64,000 bases of DNA from Hymenobacter sediminis (GTDB lineage Bacteria > Bacteroidota > Bacteroidia > Cytophagales > Hymenobacteraceae): contig NZ_QKNS01000004.1 in NCBI RefSeq assembly GCF_003231285.1, forward strand, positions 434,001-498,000, given 5' to 3'. Numbering within the stretch: the first letter of the stretch is position 1; each line of letters starts with the position of its first letter. The notes under the pieces were generated by a model. That model was not told the DNA's origin and ran no database searches. It worked only from the letters and a program-made list of their open reading frames with translations. A program made the translations under genes and the position numbers. Below, piece by piece: positions 35,584 through 42,516 of this stretch.

Positions 35584-36666
35584 ATGATTGAACTACCCGC
35601 ACTAGGCTGGCAATCCATTGTCATCTTCGTCGTATTCGCACTTTCGCTGCTGATTGCGACTTATTGCACGTATGCTGAGCGCGTTATTGCAGCTTTCCTG
35701 CAAGACCGGGTAGGACCCGACCGTGCCGGCCCCTACGGCCTGCTTCAACCTCTGGCCGATGCAGTGAAGATGTTCACCAAGGAAGAGTTCTTCCCTGGAG
35801 GCGCTAACAAAGCGCTATTCATCTTCGGCCCCTGTTTGGCCATGATTACGGCCCTGATGTCATCGGCGGTTATCCCGTTTGGCAACAACGTGAGCTTTGG
35901 CAACAACAGCTTCTTTCTTCAGGGCATTGAGGTAAATATTGGGATGCTGTGGGTGTTCGGCGTGGTGTCGCTGGGTGTGTACGGCGTGATGATTGGTGGT
36001 TGGGCCTCCAACAACAAGTTTTCTCTCCTTGGTGCCGTGCGGGCAGCTTCCCAAAACATCAGCTATGAGCTGGCTATGGGCATGTCGCTGATTGCCGTTC
36101 TGATGATGTCGGGTACGCTCAGCTTACGCGAAATCACGCTGCAGCAGTCGGTAGCTGGCGAGTGGCAGTTCTGGAATATTGTAAAGCAACCCCTCGGCTT
36201 TATCATTTTCTGTGTGTGTGCCTTCGCTGAAACTAACCGTACACCTTTCGACTTGCCGGAGTGCGAGACGGAGCTGGTAGGCGGTTACCACACGGAATAC
36301 TCTTCCATGAAGCTGGGTCTGTACCTCTTCGCCGAGTACATCAACATCTTCGTGGCGTCTGCCGTGATGAGCGTTCTTTACTTCGGCGGCTTCAACTTCC
36401 CCTTCCAATATGAGCTGCGTGACTGGCTGGTGAGCAGCCAAGGCTGGGAGCTGGCTTCGGCTCAGAACCTGATTACGGTGCTGGGAACAGTAGGCCTGTT
36501 CGCCAAGATCTTTGGGTTCATCTTCTTCTTTATGTGGGTGCGCTGGACTCTGCCGCGCTTCCGCTATGATCAATTGATGCGCCTAGGCTGGACCATCCTC
36601 ATTCCGCTGGCCGTGCTCAATATTCTCATCACCGGCGGGCTCATCCTGTTCGGGGTGATTAAGTAA
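35584..36666 (+). CDS. nuoH: NADH-quinone oxidoreductase subunit H
   Basis: 360 residues with about eight membrane helices. NuoH joins the membrane arm to the quinone site. Seen are the conserved cytoplasmic loop ERVIAAFLQDRVGPDRAGPYGLLQPLADAVKMFTKE, SYELAMGMSLI, the acidic loop FAETNRTPFDLPECETELVGGYHTEYS and RWTLPRFRYDQLMRLGW near the C-terminus. The start codon directly follows the tandem repeats and no Shine-Dalgarno motif is seen. Confidence 0.96.
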   Translation: MIELPALGWQSIVIFVVFALSLLIATYCTYAERVIAAFLQDRVGPDRAGPYGLLQPLADAVKMFTKEEFFPGGANKALFIFGPCLAMITALMSSAVIPFGNNVSFGNNSFFLQGIEVNIGMLWVFGVVSLGVYGVMIGGWASNNKFSLLGAVRAASQNISYELAMGMSLIAVLMMSGTLSLREITLQQSVAGEWQFWNIVKQPLGFIIFCVCAFAETNRTPFDLPECETELVGGYHTEYSSMKLGLYLFAEYINIFVASAVMSVLYFGGFNFPFQYELRDWLVSSQGWELASAQNLITVLGTVGLFAKIFGFIFFFMWVRWTLPRFRYDQLMRLGWTILIPLAVLNILITGGLILFGVIK

Positions 36667-36733
36667 CTTTCCATCCCTACCTCGTTACGCCCAGCTAACC
36701 ATAGGCTGGGTATAACAACTGGTCTGACGATAT

Positions 36734-37309
36734 ATGCAACTCACCAATAGAGCCAAGAAACTAGAGAAGAAGCCAATGACTCTGGCTGAGCGGGCCTACT
36801 TGCCTGCTATTTTCCAGGGTTTGAGCATCACAATGCGGCACTTCTTCATGAAGAAGGCCACCGTGCGCTACCCCGAGGAGGTACGTCCGTTCTCCCCCGT
36901 ATTCCGCGGCCTGCATGTGCTTAAGCGCGATGAGCAAGGCCGGGAGCGGTGCACTGCCTGCGGCTTGTGCGCCGTAGCCTGTCCGGCCGAAGCCATTACG
37001 ATGGTAGCCGGTGAGCGGAAGAAAGGTGAAGAAGGCCTCTACCGCGAGGAGAAGTATGCCATCAGCTACGAAATCAACATGCTGCGCTGCATCTTCTGTG
37101 GCCTCTGCGAAGAGGCTTGTCCGAAGGCGGCTGTGTACCTGCAGCCCGATAAGATTGCGCCCCCTCGCTACGAACGAGATGAGTTTATTTATGGCAAAGA
37201 CCGTCTGGTAGAGCCTGTATCGCCGGATGCCCGCTCAGTGCGTGGCATTCAACTGACGCCGGAACAAGCAGACTCTTTGCGCAATAAGTTAGCTCAACAG
37301 CCTGCCTAG
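36734..37309 (+). CDS. nuoI: NADH-quinone oxidoreductase subunit I
   Basis: 191 residues. NuoI (TYKY type) carries clusters N6a and N6b in two ferredoxin-like motifs: C73-C76-C79-C83 (CTACGLCAVACP) and C119-C122-C125-C129 (CIFCGLCEEACP). The amphipathic N-terminal helix (LAERAYLPAIFQGLSITMRHFF) lies along the membrane. A 67-base spacer separates it from nuoH. Confidence 0.96.
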   Translation: MQLTNRAKKLEKKPMTLAERAYLPAIFQGLSITMRHFFMKKATVRYPEEVRPFSPVFRGLHVLKRDEQGRERCTACGLCAVACPAEAITMVAGERKKGEEGLYREEKYAISYEINMLRCIFCGLCEEACPKAAVYLQPDKIAPPRYERDEFIYGKDRLVEPVSPDARSVRGIQLTPEQADSLRNKLAQQPA

Positions 37310-37368
37310 AAATACCCCCTACCCCTTTGCCAAGGCTGATACCGGGCAACGCAGCTTACTCTTCCGAT

Positions 37369-37881
37369 ATGTCTCCTCTTTTTCTCTTCTTGGCTTTTGT
37401 GGCGCTACTCAGCGCGCTGGGTGTGGTATTCGCCAAAAACCCCGTGCATAGCGTACTGTTCCTGATTCTGACCTTCTTTGCGTTATCAGGTCACTACCTC
37501 CTGCTAAATGCGCAGTTCTTAGCAGCCGTGAACATCATTGTATATGCAGGGGCCATTATGGTACTGTTCCTGTTCGTGATTATGTTCCTGAATCTGAATG
37601 TGGATACGGAGCCTCACAAGCCGGCGCTGGCGAAGATTGCCGCTGCTATTGCGGGCGGTTCTCTGCTCGTTATCTTGGTAGCAGCTCTGAAAGATGTGCA
37701 GCCTACCGGCGCAGCCACGGATGCTAGTTTCGACTCCCAGATTGGCATGGTTGACCGACTAGGCCTAGTGCTGTATCAGCAGTATCTATTGCCTTTCGAA
37801 CTGGCCTCCGTATTGTTTCTGGTAGCTATGGTTGGTGCTGTAATGCTAGGCAAGCGAGAAGCAGGGGAGCGTAATTTCTAA
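37369..37881 (+). CDS. nuoJ: NADH-quinone oxidoreductase subunit J
   Basis: 170 residues from 37369 (MSPLFLFLAFVALL); the frame is open from 37327 but those residues are hydrophilic. Five membrane helices, with the typical VVFAKNPVHSVLFLILTF and IVYAGAIMVLFLFVIMFLN (the pi-bulge helix that couples the quinone site to the pumps). It is normally followed directly by nuoK, but here a terminator comes next. Confidence 0.95.
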   Translation: MSPLFLFLAFVALLSALGVVFAKNPVHSVLFLILTFFALSGHYLLLNAQFLAAVNIIVYAGAIMVLFLFVIMFLNLNVDTEPHKPALAKIAAAIAGGSLLVILVAALKDVQPTGAATDASFDSQIGMVDRLGLVLYQQYLLPFELASVLFLVAMVGAVMLGKREAGERNF

Positions 37882-37906
37882 GCTTTAGGAAAATTCTGTG
37901 AATAAG

Positions 37907-37940
37907 AAAAGCGGCAGCTGAGCATTCAGTTGCCGCTTTT
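37907..37940 (+). terminator. Terminator after nuoJ, closing the first half of the nuo genes
   Basis: AAAAGCGGCAGCTG pairs with CAGTTGCCGCTTTT around six bases and runs into TTTTTTG, 25 bases after the nuoJ stop. Complex I genes nuoKLMN must therefore have their own transcription start. Confidence 0.88.
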
Positions 37941-38247
37941 TTGCGTCTTACAAGTAGACAAGGGTTTATATAACAATAATGCTATTTATACACATTCACA
38001 CAGCCATACTTAATCCTATTGCAACTTCTTTAATATAGTTTGACGATACTTATTATAAAAGTCAAATGTCTATGTTAAAGGCACTTTTGGTCAATAACTA
38101 AATATTGCATAGTTGAAAAATTTATATTTTATAACAGTATAGGATTACGATTTTATCGAAAATATCTAATAAAATTGCAAGTCTCCCTTTAGGACTGCAA
38201 CAGCTGCATTTGGCTGTGATAGAGGCTTTTTTAATCAGGTTGGATTT
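37941..38247. other. AT-rich non-coding spacer between nuoJ and the serine hydrolase gene
   Basis: About 300 bases, strongly A+T rich (for instance 37970-38180) in contrast to its flanks. I see no gene, RNA or clear promoter. A TGGATTTG directly before the GTG start at 38248 resembles a -7 element with one mismatch but would place the start point inside the gene. The composition hints that the segment inserted between nuoJ and nuoK has a different history. Confidence 0.4.
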
Positions 38248-40026
38248 GTGAAGAAGTTGCTTGCTCTGTTACTGAGCTTGCTTGCGTTGCCAGCATGGGC
38301 GCAAACCGGCGCATCCTCACCGGAAACGGCACCCTGCGATGTTGTAGTGCAGAAATTTATGGCTCGCTGGAAAATTCCCGGCGCTTCCGTTGCTATTAGC
38401 CGACACGGTAAGCTGGTGTATGCACGCGGGTTTGGCCACGCAGACTTAGCCCAAAGCCAGCCAATGACGCCTGCTACCTTGCTACGAGTTGCCAGCGTGT
38501 CAAAACCCGTGACGGCCATTGCCATCATGAAGCTGGTTGAAGAAGGGCAGCTTGATTTACAGCACAAAGCTTTTGGCTCTACTGGCTACCTGAACGACTC
38601 TTACTACAACAGCGTCGTGACGGATCAGCGCATCAACGACATCACGGTGCGGCAGCTGCTCGAACACACTGCTGGCTGGAACCGGGATGCAGGCGTAGAT
38701 GGCTTCACTAGTTCTGATCCTATTGACTTCCCGCTCCATGTCGCGCAGGTAATGCATGTTCCGAACCCTGTCGGCGACTCCACGCTGGTACGCTACCTGT
38801 TAAGCAAGGGGCTGAATTTCACGCCTGGCAGCCGCTTTGCTTACTCTAACATCGGGTATCTGGTGCTGGGTAAGATTATTGAGAGAGTTACCGGGCAGCG
38901 CTATGAAGCGTGGGTGCGCCAGCATATTCTGGAGCCTGCGGGCATTCAGGAAGCTCACCTGGGCCGCAACCTGCGCACCGCCAAACTGGAAAACGAAGCA
39001 GAGTATTTCTGTCCTGCCACCGGCGAATCGTGTTACGGTACAGGCAAGAAGGTGCCTTATGCCTACGGCGGCGCCAACCTGGAAGCCATGAACGCCCACG
39101 GGGGCTGGCTGTTTACCGCCCGCGACTTGGTGCGCCTGCTCCTAGCAGTTGATGGCTCCCCCACGCGCCCCGACCTATTGCTGCCTGCTACCCTCGATAC
39201 GATGACTACCCCCTCAGAGGCCGCGAAACGGTATGCAAAGGGCTGGATGGTGAACAGCAAGCGGGGACTTTGGTGGCATACTGGTTGCCTCAATGGCTCC
39301 ACTAGCCTAGTAGCGCGCACCGATGACGGGTACACCTGGGCTATTCTGTTTAACTCTTGCCCCAATACCAACCGTTTCTGGAATGATGTGGAGGACCTGG
39401 GCTGGGACTGCGTCAATAGCACCAACACCTGGCCTTCCTACGACCTATTTCCACCCGAGCAAAACGCTACCCGCCTCCGCATAGCTCGACAGGGCAACCA
39501 AACGGCTACCCTCGCTTGGCGGAATGGTAATGGCACCCATCGGTTGGTTGTGCTGCGCGAAGGAAGCCCCATCAGTGCCTTCCCAGTGGATGGACAGGTG
39601 TATGCTGGCGGCCGGACCTTCGGGCAAGGGGCCATGCTTGGACAAGGAAATTACGTGGTAGCAGCTGGCCCTGACAGCACAGTGCAGGTTAGCGGGCTAC
39701 AGCCGGGCCGCACGTACTACGCCCGCGTGATGGAATACCGCCTCGATGGCAAAGCCACTACCCAACCAGTCTATACCTTCGATGGTAACCCGACCGTACG
39801 CATTCGGATACCAGAAGTGGCAGCCCCACTCGCTAAGACCAAGACCAAGGCCAAGGCTAAACCGGCTACACGTACCAAGGCAATAGCCAGCAGAAACCGC
39901 GTTAGGAAGCCGGCGCCTACTTCACCCACCCGGAAGCAGCCCCTGGCCCTACCTCAGCAAGCAGCTTCCGCTCAGCCCGCTCACCTGAGCAGATTTCGCT
40001 CGTTGCTGAGCTGGCGTAAAGGATAG
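38248..40026 (+). CDS. Exported serine hydrolase, class C beta-lactamase/DD-peptidase fold, with C-terminal beta domain
   Basis: 592 residues from a GTG start that gives a good signal peptide (MKKLLALLLSLLALPAWAQ). Catalytic motifs of the beta-lactamase-related family: S-x-x-K as SVSKP (about residue 89) and Y-x-N as YSNIGY (about 200); HTGCLNG (about 350) takes the place of the third KTG-type motif. After about residue 400 comes a beta domain (TRLRIARQGNQTATLAWRNG to YYARVMEYRL) like fibronectin type III. A very basic Lys/Thr/Ala/Pro tail (KTKTKAKAKPATRTKA) follows. It probably acts on peptidoglycan or small esters in the periplasm; true beta-lactamase activity is doubtful. Confidence 0.83.
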   Translation: MKKLLALLLSLLALPAWAQTGASSPETAPCDVVVQKFMARWKIPGASVAISRHGKLVYARGFGHADLAQSQPMTPATLLRVASVSKPVTAIAIMKLVEEGQLDLQHKAFGSTGYLNDSYYNSVVTDQRINDITVRQLLEHTAGWNRDAGVDGFTSSDPIDFPLHVAQVMHVPNPVGDSTLVRYLLSKGLNFTPGSRFAYSNIGYLVLGKIIERVTGQRYEAWVRQHILEPAGIQEAHLGRNLRTAKLENEAEYFCPATGESCYGTGKKVPYAYGGANLEAMNAHGGWLFTARDLVRLLLAVDGSPTRPDLLLPATLDTMTTPSEAAKRYAKGWMVNSKRGLWWHTGCLNGSTSLVARTDDGYTWAILFNSCPNTNRFWNDVEDLGWDCVNSTNTWPSYDLFPPEQNATRLRIARQGNQTATLAWRNGNGTHRLVVLREGSPISAFPVDGQVYAGGRTFGQGAMLGQGNYVVAAGPDSTVQVSGLQPGRTYYARVMEYRLDGKATTQPVYTFDGNPTVRIRIPEVAAPLAKTKTKAKAKPATRTKAIASRNRVRKPAPTSPTRKQPLALPQQAASAQPAHLSRFRSLLSWRKG

Positions 40027-40044
40027 TCGGCACCAAAAGCAAAC

Positions 40045-40075
40045 AAAAAGCCCCGGTAGTTGCCGGGGCTTTTTT
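40045..40075. terminator. Terminator between serine hydrolase and convergent membrane-protein gene
   Basis: AAAAAGCCCCGG pairs with CCGGGGCTTTTT around six bases, with A-run and T-run on both sides, between two convergent genes. Confidence 0.9.
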
Positions 40076-40085
40076 ATATCTAGAT

Positions 40086-40466
40086 CTAGGAGGAAGCAGA
40101 GCTAGAGCTTTCGGGAGAGCGGCGCGCCATCCAAGGATGACCGGAGCAGGCCCCTTGCATTTTCTGGCGGAATTTTTCCTGCTCCTCCGGGGTAAGGCAT
40201 GCCATTCGGGAATCCATTTTTTGCTTCCACATTCTCTGACGTCGCGCCCAGGCTCCGCGCCGGTTGCCCCTACCCCAGCCGCCGAACAGAATGCGGGAAA
40301 GCAGCAGCAGGCCCAACGTTTGCCAGAACGTGATGAAAGGACCATTGAACAGGGCCGGCACCAGCCAGTTCCAAAGATTCATGGTCAGGAAACCGGCCGC
40401 CGCAATGAACAGGGCACCAAAGAGAATAAACTTAAGGCCGCGCAGCAGCCAGTAGGAGCGATTCAT
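40086..40466 (-). CDS. Small membrane protein downstream of an ECF sigma gene
   Basis: 126 residues. Two hydrophobic helices (LKFILFGALFIAAAGFLTM and WQTLGLLLLSRILFGGW) precede an Arg/Gly-rich basic stretch (GRGNRRGAWARRQRMWKQK), then TPEEQEKFRQKMQGACSGH and a Ser-rich end. The helical Glu/Gln/Lys segment with Cys and His is reminiscent of small envelope stress proteins, but I cannot place the family. It lies 122 bases downstream of the sigma factor on the same strand and could be its regulator or target; that is inference. Confidence 0.6.
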   Translation of the reverse strand: MNRSYWLLRGLKFILFGALFIAAAGFLTMNLWNWLVPALFNGPFITFWQTLGLLLLSRILFGGWGRGNRRGAWARRQRMWKQKMDSRMACLTPEEQEKFRQKMQGACSGHPWMARRSPESSSSASS

Positions 40467-40588
40467 GAGAGTTTTTATGTAGAAACGCCGGGCCTAATAA
40501 AGAAGGCTGTGTTTCTAGAGGCCGGCGTTGAGTTGCGGTGTGTACTATCTATTCGGTGCTTTTCGGGGGTAGGCTTATTTTCCAGGCA

Positions 40589-41191
40589 TCAATCTGTAAA
40601 CAGCTCGGAGTAGAGCGTCTGCAGACGCTTGCGCAGGTGTTGCACGGCGTAATGCTTGCGAGAAATTAAGGTCTTCAGCGGTACGCCGGTTTCCTCCTCC
40701 ATTTCCCGGAACGTTTTGTCCTCCAATTCGTGCCAGATAAATACCTGACGCTGGGCAACGGGTAGCTCCGCCAAAGCGTCGGCAAGAGCTTCCATCAGGG
40801 TTTCGCGCAACAGTCGATTTTCCGGCGCGTCATCAGGAGCGGGCAGAATATCGGCCAGAAGCAAGGAATTTTCCTCATCATCGTGGCCGCGGGCCAGCTC
40901 ATCTTCCAGGGAAGTGGTGCGCTTGCGGCGATAGAGGTCCGTGATTTTGTTGCGCGCCACCCGAAACAGCCAAGCCGCGGCCTGCTCCACCGGCTTCAGC
41001 ATACGGTAGCTTTCCACCAGTTCGGCAAAAACATCCTGCAGGACGTCTTCGGCTTCGGCTTCATCCGGAATACGTCGTCGGATAAAGGCCAGCAGCCGCC
41101 CGCGCTGGGTGCGCACGGCTTCCTGAATTTGCAGGTCCTGGTGGCCAGCCGTCATCAGCGAAGCATCGAGGGGTAGTGCGATAGGTTCCAT
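40589..41191 (-). CDS. ECF-type RNA polymerase sigma factor
   Basis: 200 residues. Region 2 is seen in LLAFIRRRIPDEAEAEDVLQDVFAELVESY and AAAWLFRVARNKITDLYRRKR (about 30-90). Region 4 is in LAELPVAQRQVFIWHELEDKTFREMEEETGVPLKTLISRKHYAVQHLRKRL (about 138-192). A 50-residue acidic linker separates them. No anti-sigma factor of standard type is adjacent; the small membrane protein downstream is the only candidate partner. Bacteroidota ECF factors usually recognise promoters unlike the TAnnTTTG class. Confidence 0.88.
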   Translation of the reverse strand: MEPIALPLDASLMTAGHQDLQIQEAVRTQRGRLLAFIRRRIPDEAEAEDVLQDVFAELVESYRMLKPVEQAAAWLFRVARNKITDLYRRKRTTSLEDELARGHDDEENSLLLADILPAPDDAPENRLLRETLMEALADALAELPVAQRQVFIWHELEDKTFREMEEETGVPLKTLISRKHYAVQHLRKRLQTLYSELFTD

Positions 41192-41300
41192 TCTACTCCA
41201 GCAGACGCCGGAGTGGGTAAAATACTTTATAAGAATTAGAAATAATTGCGCGGCCCTACCCGCCTACCCCCTAGGAAGTCGGCAGGCAGGGCCCCTCGCT

Positions 41301-41762
41301 TTATATAAAATGATACAGGAACGTGATAACGCCGGTATAGGCTGGCTTGCGGCTGCCTTCAATTTCCAGTGTTACCTCTATTCGCGCCTTGGCAATGCCG
41401 CGCAAATCCTTCACCGATAAGAGCTTGGCACGTAACCGCACACTGCTCCCAACCGTCACGGCTTGGTTAAAGCGCAGGCTTTCAATCTCGTAGTTTACCT
41501 GCATCTTCAGATTCTCAATAGTTACAATCTGATTCCAGAGGTAGGGCAAAAGTGAAACCGTCAGGTAGCCGTGGGCAATGGTAGCACCAAAAGGCGACTC
41601 CGTTTGGGCGCGTTCGGCATCTAGGTGTATCCACTGAAAATCGAGGGTAGCGGCGGCGAACTGGTTGATTTGCTCCTGGCTGATAACGTGGTAGCCGGAA
41701 ATACCCAGCTCCTGATCTTCATATTGCTGGAGCTCGGCGAGGCTGCTGATAGTAATGCTCAT
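41301..41762 (-). CDS. MaoC-like (R)-specific enoyl-CoA hydratase/dehydratase
   Basis: 153 residues from 41762 (MSITISSLAELQQYED); the frame is open to 41840, but the extra stretch covers the spacer. Hot-dog fold with the hydratase motif: D41 and H46 in LDFQWIHLD, followed by SPFGATIAHGYLTVSLLP. Such enzymes hydrate trans-2-enoyl-CoA in fatty-acid turnover. One base off the -7 consensus, CGAAGGTA at 41791-41798 (TACCTTCG on the minus strand) may be its promoter. Confidence 0.85.
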   Translation of the reverse strand: MSITISSLAELQQYEDQELGISGYHVISQEQINQFAAATLDFQWIHLDAERAQTESPFGATIAHGYLTVSLLPYLWNQIVTIENLKMQVNYEIESLRFNQAVTVGSSVRLRAKLLSVKDLRGIAKARIEVTLEIEGSRKPAYTGVITFLYHFI

Positions 41763-41991
41763 TCGGAAGGAAAGTTGAGAGTTCAGAAAGCGAAGGTAAG
41801 ATAGCCGAAGTGTTCCGGGCTTGGCGCAACGTATGCACACCGCATTTCCTACCCTCTTTCGGCGGTTAAACCACCCTTGAGTAATGGCCCAGGTGGGAAC
41901 CAGATGCTACTTCCTGACCAGCCCACTCCTTTCTGCCCTGATTCTGCCCGGCAGAGCCCGATTTAAGGGTGGCGTTTTCCGAATTTCAGGA

Positions 41992-42036
41992 TACCTTTGC
42001 CGGCTAGTTGCCCTTACCTCATCCGTGAGGAAGGGC
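41992..42036 (+). promoter_or_regulatory. -7 element and leader hairpin upstream of nuoK
   Basis: TACCTTTG at 41992-41999 fits the -7 consensus, though no -33 TTTG is at the usual distance. About ten bases on, GCCCTTACCTCA (from 42010) pairs with TGAGGAAGGGC (to 42036) with one bulged base. A transcript starting near 42002 would fold this hairpin in its 60-base leader before the nuoK ATG. It gives nuoKLMN its own start, as the terminator after nuoJ requires. Confidence 0.45.
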
Positions 42037-42061
42037 GTCCTTTCGCCGTCAGCCTTACCGC

Positions 42062-42394
42062 ATGGACCAGAACATACCGCAGGTTATCCAAACGGTACCT
42101 CTACAGTACTACGTCTTTTTCGCCGCCACCTTGTTCTCCATCGGAGTGTTAGGCGTGCTCACCCGACGTAATGCCATTATCATCTTTATGTGCGTGGAGC
42201 TGATGCTCAATGCCGTAAACGTGCTGCTGACGGCTTTCTCAGCCTACCGTGCTGACCCCAACGGACAGGTTTTCGTGTTTTTCATCATGGCCGTGGCCGC
42301 CGCCGAAGTAGCGGTGGGCTTGGCTATCATCGTGATGATTTACCGCAACCTTCAGAGTACTGACGTCAATCTGCTTAACCGCCTGAAGTTCTGA
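42062..42394 (+). CDS. nuoK: NADH-quinone oxidoreductase subunit K
   Basis: 110 residues, three membrane helices. The conserved ATLFSIGVLGVLTRRNAIIIFMCVELMLNAVNVLL contains the buried Glu (CVELM) essential for proton transfer; a second Glu lies in AAAEVAVGLAI. It opens the second block of complex I genes. A short hairpin (CGCGGTT/AACCGCG, 42400-42417) lies just after the stop in the 122-base spacer before nuoL. Confidence 0.96.
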   Translation: MDQNIPQVIQTVPLQYYVFFAATLFSIGVLGVLTRRNAIIIFMCVELMLNAVNVLLTAFSAYRADPNGQVFVFFIMAVAAAEVAVGLAIIVMIYRNLQSTDVNLLNRLKF

Positions 42395-42516
42395 TTTCAC
42401 GCGGTTATCAAACCGCGGACCTTAGTCTCCTACCCGTTGCCTTGTTCGCAACCTTACCTCATGGTAGAAGTCTTTGGTTTCGCGAAGGATAACCATGTGA
42501 TTCTGCATCCCTGCTT

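Noticed and set aside
38248-39600. Serine hydrolase as a beta-lactam resistance gene
   Set aside because: SxxK and YxN are present but the third motif differs and the protein has extra C-terminal domains; the family is mostly esterases and peptidases.
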